DNA from: Desulfarculus sp.
GTDB lineage: Bacteria > Desulfobacterota > Desulfarculia > Desulfarculales > Desulfarculaceae
Length of the DNA stretch: 36,307 bases
Reading direction: 5' to 3'
Assembly (NCBI GenBank): GCA_003605055.1
Contig: QZKP01000019.1
Span: 1 to 36,307, forward strand
Shown here one piece after another: positions 31,156-36,307 of this stretch. The notes under the pieces are model-generated. The model saw nothing but the letters and a program-made list of their open reading frames with translations. It ran no database searches and was not told the origin of the DNA. Position 1 is the stretch's first letter, and every line of letters starts with the position of its first letter. The position numbers were made by a program, and so were the translations under genes.

Positions 31156-31983
31156 CTACAGCTCCAGCACCCGCCCGGCCTCCAGGTGGCTGAAGCGGGG
31201 GCCCAGGACCCCTTGCAGGCGGCCGGCCAGGGCCAGGCCCGTGCAGTGGCCCGCGGCCACCCGCAGCCCTGGCGCCTCTGCCAGGGCCTTCAGCGAGGCC
31301 TCCTGCTGGGCGGCCGGGGCCGGGCCCAGGTGGGTGCCGCCGGCCAGCAGGACCGGGGGCCGGCCCGCGGCCGAGGCCGCGGCGGCCAGCACGTTCAGGG
31401 CCCCGGCGTGGGCGCAGCCGGTGAGCACCGCCGGGCCCTGCCCGCCCATCACCAACAGGGCCAGGTCGTCCTCCAGGGGGTCGGGGACCAGCGCGCCGCC
31501 GCGGCGGGTGAGCAGCCCCGGGGCCGGGCCCTCGAAGGCGGTGCGCCGGGGGATGGGGGCCAGCAGGGTGAGGCCCGGCCAGGGCTGGGCGTTGCCGCGC
31601 ACCCAGTGGAAGACCGCGCCCAGCTCTTCGTAGCCGGCCTGGCTCAGGGGCGGGCCGATATCCCGGGGCCGGGGAGGCTCCTGCTTCAGGTGCGGCGCGA
31701 ACGCCGCCGGGTGGCACCAGACCGGGGTGGGCCGGGTGCGGGCGGCCAGCAGCGCCTCCAGGCCGCCGCTGTGGTCATGGTGGCCGTGGCTGAGCACCAC
31801 CGCGTCCAGGGCCTCCGGGTCCAGGCCCAGGGCCTTGAGGTTGGGCAGCAGGGCCCGGCCCTGGCCCGTGTCGTAGAGCAGGTTGACCCCCTGGTGCTCC
31901 AGCCACAGGCTCAGGCCGTGCTCGCCCAGTAGCGGCGTGGCGTGGGCCACCGAGTTGTCCACCACCACCGTGAGCTTGGTCAC
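31156..31983 (-). CDS. COG1237-type MBL-fold hydrolase
   Basis: 275 aa starting at GTG 31983, overlapping the preceding stop by 4 nt. It has the pattern VVVDNSVAHATPLLGEHGLS, then LLYDTGQG, then SHGHHDHSGGL (H66, H68, H69, D70, H71), and a C-terminal GCAHAG and GGTHLG. This is the family annotated as 7,8-dihydropterin-6-methyl-4-(beta-D-ribofuranosyl)-aminobenzene-5'-phosphate synthase, named after archaeal methanopterin work. Its bacterial role is unclear; it is probably a phosphodiester or pterin-type hydrolase. In this operon a tRNA or cofactor link is only suggested. Confidence 0.85.
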   Translation of the reverse strand: MTKLTVVVDNSVAHATPLLGEHGLSLWLEHQGVNLLYDTGQGRALLPNLKALGLDPEALDAVVLSHGHHDHSGGLEALLAARTRPTPVWCHPAAFAPHLKQEPPRPRDIGPPLSQAGYEELGAVFHWVRGNAQPWPGLTLLAPIPRRTAFEGPAPGLLTRRGGALVPDPLEDDLALLVMGGQGPAVLTGCAHAGALNVLAAAASAAGRPPVLLAGGTHLGPAPAAQQEASLKALAEAPGLRVAAGHCTGLALAGRLQGVLGPRFSHLEAGRVLEL

Positions 31984-32261
31984 GACGGGTCGTCCTTTTT
32001 CTGCTGGGCCTGGGCCTGGGCCAGGGCGTCCAGCACCCGCTGCAGGCGGCCCTTGGGCGGGGCCAGGAAGCGCTCTTGCTCGGCCGGGGTGTAGTGCTCG
32101 GCCAGGAAGGCCTCCACCGCGAAATGGGGGCTGAAGCAGGTGACCACCCGGTGGCAGGGCAGGCCCTCGGCCGTGCGCCGGCAGTAGCCGAAGGTGATGG
32201 TCTGGCCCAGCACGGGGCACCAGAAGTGCTGCACCTGATCGTATTGGCTAATCTCGCTCAC
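31980..32261 (-). CDS. Small cysteine-containing hypothetical protein (93 aa)
   Basis: 93 aa with four cysteines (C15, C27, C36, C42) in HFWCPVLGQTITFGYC and LPCHRVVTC, spaced like a small zinc- or Fe-S-binding domain. The C-terminal half is helical and charged. The start overlaps the end of the TrmO-like gene and its stop overlaps the MBL gene (ATGA and GTGA), so it is translated in the operon. No family was recognised. The Cys pattern and position suggest a partner of one of the tRNA-modification enzymes. Confidence 0.75.
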   Translation of the reverse strand: MSEISQYDQVQHFWCPVLGQTITFGYCRRTAEGLPCHRVVTCFSPHFAVEAFLAEHYTPAEQERFLAPPKGRLQRVLDALAQAQAQQKKDDPS

Positions 32262-32683
32262 GCCTCGTCCTCTCCGGGCTGGTCCAGGCGGGGGATGTAG
32301 GGCTTGATGTCAATCACCGGCGTGCCCTCCACCGCCTCCAGGCCGCGCACCGTGAGCAGGCCGTCCTGCACCTCCTCCAGGCGCACCAGGCACAGGGCCA
32401 GGGGGTTGGGCCGGCGGGGGGAGCGGGTGTTGAACACCCCGGTCAGGGGGCGGCTGGGGTCGCGGCGGGGGTGCACCTTGAGCTTGGGCGGGCCGGCCAG
32501 GTGGAAGTGGTAGATCACCCACAGCCAGCGGCCGGGCGCCAGCCCCTCCAGGCCGGGCCGCCAGGGCGGGAAGATCTCGATCTGGGCCAGCAGGCCCGCC
32601 TCGCGGCCCTGGCGGGGGGCCTGGCTGGTGTCGCTCAGGCCGGAGTGGATCACCCCGATGGGCTCCAGCCTCGCCCCGGCCAC
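32258..32683 (-). CDS. trmO: tRNA (N6-threonylcarbamoyladenosine37) methyltransferase TrmO-like
   Basis: 141 aa from GTG 32683. It has the TsaA/TrmO pattern EPIGVIHSGL, then YHFH and KLKVHPRRDPSRPLTGVFNTRSPRRPNPLALCLVRL, and then DIKPYIPRLD. TrmO (formerly YaeB/VirR) uses SAM to methylate t6A37 in tRNAs. The protein covers only the core beta-barrel domain (E. coli TrmO has about 235 aa), as in many archaea and deltaproteobacteria. It lies 13 nt after ppiD and overlaps the next gene by 4 nt. Confidence 0.92.
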   Translation of the reverse strand: MAGARLEPIGVIHSGLSDTSQAPRQGREAGLLAQIEIFPPWRPGLEGLAPGRWLWVIYHFHLAGPPKLKVHPRRDPSRPLTGVFNTRSPRRPNPLALCLVRLEEVQDGLLTVRGLEAVEGTPVIDIKPYIPRLDQPGEDEA

Positions 32684-32696
32684 CGCGGCCCCCGCC

Positions 32697-34685
32697 TCAG
32701 CGCTGGGCCCGGGCCTGGGCCTGGGCCCGGGGGCTGTCCAGGGGCACCCACTCTATGCTGCCCGGCGAGTCGCAGCCCGGGATCAGGCCCTTGCTGGCCC
32801 CGCCCTGCACCGGCACCAGCACCTGGGCCCGGGCCCGCAGGTCTTCCAGGAAGCTCTGCAGCACCTGCCGCCGCTGGGCGGCCAGGAGCTGCTCCTTGAA
32901 CTCGGCCCGCTTGGCCTCCATCTCCTTGGCCGGGGCCTCCCGGCGGCCGGCCAGCACCGCCGCCGCGAAGCCCTCGCCCACGGACAGCGGCGCGGGCAGC
33001 ACCGGCTTGTTCAGGGGCTGCAACAGGAGGGTCTGCACCAGGGACGAGGAGCCGGCCAGGCCCTCCACCCGGCCCTCGCGGCCCAGCCAGCCGGTGCGCG
33101 CGGCGTGGGGCAGCCGCGCCAGCTCCGCGGCCGGGTTCTTGGTGGCCGCCAGGTCCTTGAGCAGCTTGGCCGCCTCGGCGCGGGCCTTGTCCTGGGCCAG
33201 GCGCTCGGCCGCCGCCTGGCGCACCTGCTCGCGCACCTGGGCCAGGGGCTTGGCCTTCTCCTCGGTGCGCTCGCTGATCACCGCCAGAATGCTGCCGCCC
33301 TCGAAGGCCAAGGCCGGCACGGTCTGGCCGGGCTTGAGGTCCTGGGCCGCGGCGAACAGGCCCTGCAGGCCGGGCAGGCCCTCCATCTTCTGTCCCCGGC
33401 TCACCCGCGGGGAGCGGGCCACGGGCTTGTTCATCTGCTTGGCCAGGTCGGCCAGCTTGCCGCTGAGGGCCAGCTTGTCAAAGGCCCGCTCGGCCGCGGC
33501 CTGGGCCAGCTCCCGCGCCCGGCGCTCGCTCAGGCGGGCGCGGATGTCCTCCTTGACCTTGTCCAGGGGGGTCACCGAGGCCTGGTTGTGCTCATACACC
33601 TTGACCACGTGCCAGCCGAAGCGGGTCTGCGCCAGGCCCAGGCCGCCCACCGGCAGGGAGAAGGCCAGCTCCTCGAAGGGGCCCACCATCTGCCCCCGCG
33701 CGAAGCGGCCCAGGTCGCCGCCGCGGTCCTTGGTGGGGCCCTGGGAGTAGCGCTTGGCCAGCTTGGCGAAGTCGGCCTTGGGCCGCTTGGCCAGGGCCAG
33801 CACCTTCTCGGCCTTTTCCTTGGCCGCCTTGACCTCGGCCGGGGTGGGCTTCTCGGGCAGCTTGAACAGGATGTGGCGGGCGGCCACGCTCTCGGGCTGG
33901 GAGTAGCGCTGCCGGTCGGCCTCGTAGGCCTCGCGCACCTCATCCTCGCTCACCTTGGCCTGGTCGCGCTGCTCGGCCAGGGGGAAGACGATGTAGTCCA
34001 GGCGCAGGCTGGCCGGCTCCAGGTACTGGGCCTTGTGGGCCTGGTAGTATTTTTCGATCTCCTGGTCCGTGGCCTTGACGTCCTTGCGGTAGGCCTCGGG
34101 CTTGAACAGAAGGTACACGCCCTGGACCTTGGCCAGGCTCTGGGCCAGGGCCTGCTCCAGCTCCAGGGGCGTCACCTGGGCCGTGCCGGCCACCAGGGCC
34201 GAGAGCTTGGCCATGCGCAGCTCCTGGCGCTGGCCGGCCTCGAACTGCTCGGGGGTCAGGCGGCTGCGGGACAGGATGCGGCGGTACAGCTCCACGTCGA
34301 AGCGGCCGTCCCGCTGGAACACCGGCACGGAGGCCAGGCGCTGCTGCACCTCCAGGTCGCTGACCTGCACCCCCATCTGGTTGGCCGCCTGGGACAGCAG
34401 CACCTGGTTCACCAGGGTCTCCAGGGACCGCTGGCGCAGGTTTAACAGCGGCGCCACCCGGTCGAACTGGGCGCCCAACTGCTGCTTGGCCTCCTCCACC
34501 AGGTTGGCGTACACCTCCGACACCCGGCTCTCGGCGATGGCCTCGCCGTTGATCTTCACCGCCGGCGGGCGGGGGTCCTGGCCGTATTGCGAGACGCCCC
34601 AGGACAGGGCAAAGGCCAGGGCGATGGCCCCCAGCAGGATCTTGATCATCCAGCTTCCGGCGTGCTTGCGCATCAAATCCAGCAT
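32697..34685 (-). CDS. ppiD: PpiD-like peptidyl-prolyl isomerase / SurA_N periplasmic chaperone
   Basis: 662 aa. One N-terminal membrane anchor (about residues 12-32), a SurA-like N-terminal chaperone region, a parvulin-type PPIase domain (about 266-365; AARHILFKLPEKP to FGWHVVKVYEHN) and a further chaperone region. PpiD assists folding of exported proteins leaving SecYEG. The ATG at 34685 has GGAG about 11 nt upstream; ATG 34673 is an alternative. It heads a five-gene minus-strand operon with tRNA-modification genes. The promoter was not identified within the AT-rich segment 34800-34880. Confidence 0.9.
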   Translation of the reverse strand: MLDLMRKHAGSWMIKILLGAIALAFALSWGVSQYGQDPRPPAVKINGEAIAESRVSEVYANLVEEAKQQLGAQFDRVAPLLNLRQRSLETLVNQVLLSQAANQMGVQVSDLEVQQRLASVPVFQRDGRFDVELYRRILSRSRLTPEQFEAGQRQELRMAKLSALVAGTAQVTPLELEQALAQSLAKVQGVYLLFKPEAYRKDVKATDQEIEKYYQAHKAQYLEPASLRLDYIVFPLAEQRDQAKVSEDEVREAYEADRQRYSQPESVAARHILFKLPEKPTPAEVKAAKEKAEKVLALAKRPKADFAKLAKRYSQGPTKDRGGDLGRFARGQMVGPFEELAFSLPVGGLGLAQTRFGWHVVKVYEHNQASVTPLDKVKEDIRARLSERRARELAQAAAERAFDKLALSGKLADLAKQMNKPVARSPRVSRGQKMEGLPGLQGLFAAAQDLKPGQTVPALAFEGGSILAVISERTEEKAKPLAQVREQVRQAAAERLAQDKARAEAAKLLKDLAATKNPAAELARLPHAARTGWLGREGRVEGLAGSSSLVQTLLLQPLNKPVLPAPLSVGEGFAAAVLAGRREAPAKEMEAKRAEFKEQLLAAQRRQVLQSFLEDLRARAQVLVPVQGGASKGLIPGCDSPGSIEWVPLDSPRAQAQARAQR

Positions 34686-34851
34686 CGTGGCTTGCTCTCC
34701 GGGATGATTTTAAAGCTTTCACAGGGACATAAGCACAGGGAGCAAAATTAACACGGCCCTGGGCCCAAGTCAACGAGGGGACGGGGGGCGGTGGGGCGGG
34801 TTGGAAATAAATTTTGTTGGGGGGGTCTCTTGCACAGTTCAAAGTTTTTGG

Positions 34852-34880
34852 TTGACAAGGCACAAATACAACTTTATCTT
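34852..34880 (+). promoter_or_regulatory. Strong sigma-70-like promoter for the NYN gene
   Basis: Perfect -35 TTGACA (34852-34857), exact 17-nt spacer and -10 TATCTT (34875-34880). It lies in the 310-nt gap 34686-34995 between ppiD and the NYN gene. The region is AT-rich compared with its flanks. Leader length to the gene start would be about 105 nt. Confidence 0.65.
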
Positions 34881-34995
34881 TCAGCCTACAGGCTGCTCGA
34901 ATAAGGGCTTCCTGCAACCATGATCATCTTGCCCCGCGTTGGCCCGGGCTTCGGCACCGGTAACTGACGTGGGGTTTTTATTGTGGGGGGAGATG

Positions 34996-35559
34996 ATGTC
35001 CGACAAAGCCTGCGTATTCATCGATGGCGGCTATCTTTTCAAGGTCCAACGCGACCTTGGGCTTCGCAGTTTGGACCTCTTGCGGCTATCTTCAGATATT
35101 GTCGGTAATTATCAGCGCATGCGGACGTATTTCTATGATGCGGACCCTTACCAGTCAAACCCGCCTACAACTGATGAGAAGGAGCGCCTGCGCAAAAAGC
35201 AAGGGTTTTTTGACCGCCTTAATCGTCTAGACAACTTTGAGGTCCGCAAAGGATACCTTCGCCTGAAGGGCACGGATGCATCATCGGGCAACAAAATTTT
35301 TGAGCAGAAAGGTGTTGATGTAAAGCTTGCAGTGGATTTATTGCGGCTGAGCCTGCGCGGGGGCATCCAACTGGCTTGCCTAATTGCCGGCGATGGCGAT
35401 TTTGTTCCTATTGTAGAAATTGCAAAAGATGCTGGCGTGGAGGTGCGTTTATATTATGGTAACGGGGCGAATAGTAAATATTCCCAACAGCTTTGGGATT
35501 GCTGTGACCAGCGGACCCTAATGGACCGGGCATTTTTATCAAAATTTCAATTACCTTAG
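34996..35559 (+). CDS. NYN-domain protein (LabA/DUF88 PIN-like ribonuclease)
   Basis: 187 aa. The NYN acidic residues are in place: D10 in VFIDGGYLF, the middle aspartate in KGVDVKLAVDLLRLS and the GDGDF block (LIAGDGDFVPIVEIAKDAG). NYN proteins are PIN-like metal-dependent ribonucleases or related phosphotransferases. Tandem ATG codons at 34993 and 34996 follow GGGGGGAG; the second has better spacing. GC content is visibly lower than that of the neighbouring genes. No antitoxin-like partner is adjacent. The gene has its own strong promoter and looks like an acquired orphan. Confidence 0.9.
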   Translation: MSDKACVFIDGGYLFKVQRDLGLRSLDLLRLSSDIVGNYQRMRTYFYDADPYQSNPPTTDEKERLRKKQGFFDRLNRLDNFEVRKGYLRLKGTDASSGNKIFEQKGVDVKLAVDLLRLSLRGGIQLACLIAGDGDFVPIVEIAKDAGVEVRLYYGNGANSKYSQQLWDCCDQRTLMDRAFLSKFQLP

Positions 35560-35673
35560 AACATGGTTATCCAGTAACCCCGCTACTTCTTCCAGGCTCC
35601 AAACAAGGTCACGGATACCTGCCTCCATTGCGAGAGCAACTCTGAGCGCCCCGTGGCTGCGGGTTGATTTGCA
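35551..35673 (-). pseudogene. Possible transposase C-terminal remnant
   Basis: On the minus strand the frame ends ALRVALAMEAGIRDLVWSLEEVAGLLDNHVLR. This resembles the tail of some IS transposases, which often end with a 'TPAMAAGITDHVWSLEELL'-type segment. Only about 40 residues are left, no start or upstream domain is visible, and the segment lies at the edge of the second low-GC patch. The resemblance is by eye and weak. Confidence 0.35.
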
Positions 35674-35744
35674 GCGCCCCGAGCGCAGGCTCCCGGCGGC
35701 GGCCAGGTTTCCTCCCGCGGCCCGGGCCCGGGCCATTTGTCCGC

Positions 35745-35773
35745 TTGGCCGCCGGACTAAATGACTATATAAT
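35745..35773 (+). promoter_or_regulatory. Putative promoter TTGGCC-17-TATAAT
   Basis: -35 TTGGCC (35745-35750), exact 17-nt spacer and a perfect -10 TATAAT (35768-35773), 31 nt upstream of the TTG start at 35804. It shares its -35 with the proposed hgcA promoter, which suggests TTGGCC is a usable -35 in this genome. Confidence 0.65.
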
Positions 35774-35803
35774 GAAAAAAACCCGCTGATTGGAGAACGC
35801 TGC

Positions 35804-36223
35804 TTGCTGTCACGACGCCGGGACATCTGTCAAAAAACCCTGCCCAAGCTTGATTTTTGCCTGGTGCAGGTGGAGGGTTTCAAGCCCCTGACCTCCTCGG
35901 TGCAGGTTGGGCTTTACGAGGTGACCAAGACCGGGGCCGTGGTGATCATGGCCCGGCCCTTCATAGACGGCGTACACGTGCTCATGGACGTGCACAACAC
36001 CACCCAAAAGCTGGTGCAGGTGACCCTGCCCAGCGAGGGCGGCGAGGCGCCGGAGGGGCTCATGCTCTGGGGCGACATCGTGCGCTTCAACCGGTTGGAC
36101 GGCGCCGGCGGCCCCTGCTTTTTGGTGGAGCTGAACTGGATCCGCAGCCAGCCGGTAAAGGAAGCCCGCCAGCGCATCCTGCGGCGGCTGGCCCGCGTGG
36201 CCAAGGGCCAGTCCGTAGAGTGA
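35804..36223 (+). CDS. Hypothetical protein, possibly a degenerate PilZ-like domain
   Basis: 139 aa starting at TTG 35804, with GGAG at 35792-35795 spaced 8 nt; no ATG/GTG start fits better. The central block VQVGLYEVTKTGAVVIMARPFIDGVHVLMDVHN and the later LMLWGDIVRFNRLDG resemble a PilZ-like beta barrel. The c-di-GMP motifs are not canonical: RRRD occurs at the N-terminus, and VTKTG stands where D/N-x-S-x-x-G is expected. If PilZ-like, it may not bind the nucleotide. Its stop overlaps the start of a lipoprotein gene (GTGA), so both are in one transcript. Confidence 0.6.
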   Translation: MLSRRRDICQKTLPKLDFCLVQVEGFKPLTSSVQVGLYEVTKTGAVVIMARPFIDGVHVLMDVHNTTQKLVQVTLPSEGGEAPEGLMLWGDIVRFNRLDGAGGPCFLVELNWIRSQPVKEARQRILRRLARVAKGQSVE

Positions 36224-36307
36224 TTCCCTTGACCCCCCAGCGCCTGCTGCGCGTCTTGGGCCTGGGCCTGGCCCTGACCCTGGCCGCCTGCGCCTCCCGC
36301 GCCCCCC
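36220..36307 (+). CDS. Lipoprotein, N-terminal part (3' truncated by window)
   Basis: GTG 36220 overlaps the previous stop by 4 nt. The first 29 codons read as a type II signal peptide, RLLRVLGLGLALTLAAC, with the lipobox LAAC and cysteine as the 24th residue, then ASRAP. A TTG at 36229 is another possible start. The rest lies outside the window, so function cannot be judged. Confidence 0.7.
   Translation, partial: MIPLTPQRLLRVLGLGLALTLAACASRAP

Noticed and set aside
1..36307. CRISPR array, rRNA or prophage structural genes
   Set aside because: No regularly spaced direct repeats, no rRNA sequence and no phage morphogenesis genes were seen.

Overview
This window is about 70% G+C and very densely packed. 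The gene content suggests an anaerobic or microaerophilic Desulfobacterota ('deltaproteobacterial') genome: mercury-methylation genes hgcA/hgcB, a CCG-domain iron-sulfur reductase fragment, a radical SAM/SPASM protein, a TtpC-type TonB energiser operon, Acr3-type arsenic resistance and a PpiD-type chaperone. No rRNA, tRNA or CRISPR array was seen, and the species cannot be named from this sequence.

Layout. (1) 1-2.5 kb: the 3' end of a CCG-domain Fe-S protein, a 350-nt spacer, then a radical SAM/SPASM protein. (2) 2.55-4.38 kb: a low-GC island with an ImmA/IrrE-type metallopeptidase overlapping a DUF4411/PIN-like gene, probably horizontally acquired and toxin-antitoxin-like. (3) 4.4-12.3 kb: housekeeping and accessory genes: MFS exporter, flavodoxin-fold reductase, NudC NADH pyrophosphatase, a divergent Nramp-like transporter translationally coupled to a P-loop protein, a small acidic protein, and an M20 peptidase with a second MFS carrier. 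(4) 12.5-16.7 kb: an RND efflux pair (adaptor and HAE1-type pump) without an outer-membrane factor. (5) 16.8-18.1 kb: an SCP2 protein and an MBL-fold hydrolase. (6) 18.3-23.3 kb, minus strand: a six-gene operon, transcribed DUF3450-ttpC-exbB-exbD-tonB-TPR, in which every junction overlaps or is separated by 2 nt. Its leader carries a terminator-like hairpin.

(7) 23.7-29.0 kb, plus strand: the most notable region. hgcA carries the cap-helix motif NVWCAAGK and five C-terminal membrane helices. hgcB is a ferredoxin with two CX2CX2CX3CP motifs and a terminal CysCys. A COG0523 (CobW-like) metallochaperone GTPase follows, then arsC, arsR and acr3 and a cob(I)alamin adenosyltransferase. Mercury methylation, arsenic detoxification and corrinoid handling are therefore side by side.

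(8) 29.05-29.49 kb: a decayed, internally deleted IS481-like element with recognisable ends. (9) 29.6-30.3 kb: a Tat-exported Fe/Mn superoxide dismutase. (10) 30.4-34.7 kb, minus strand: an operon ppiD-trmO-(small Cys protein)-COG1237 MBL hydrolase-TtcA-like PP-loop enzyme, combining envelope folding with tRNA modification. (11) 34.85-35.7 kb: a second lower-GC patch with a NYN-domain nuclease-like gene and a transposase-like tail. (12) 35.75-36.3 kb: a possibly PilZ-like protein overlapping the start of a lipoprotein that runs off the window.

All function calls rest on motif recognition by eye; no database search was possible.
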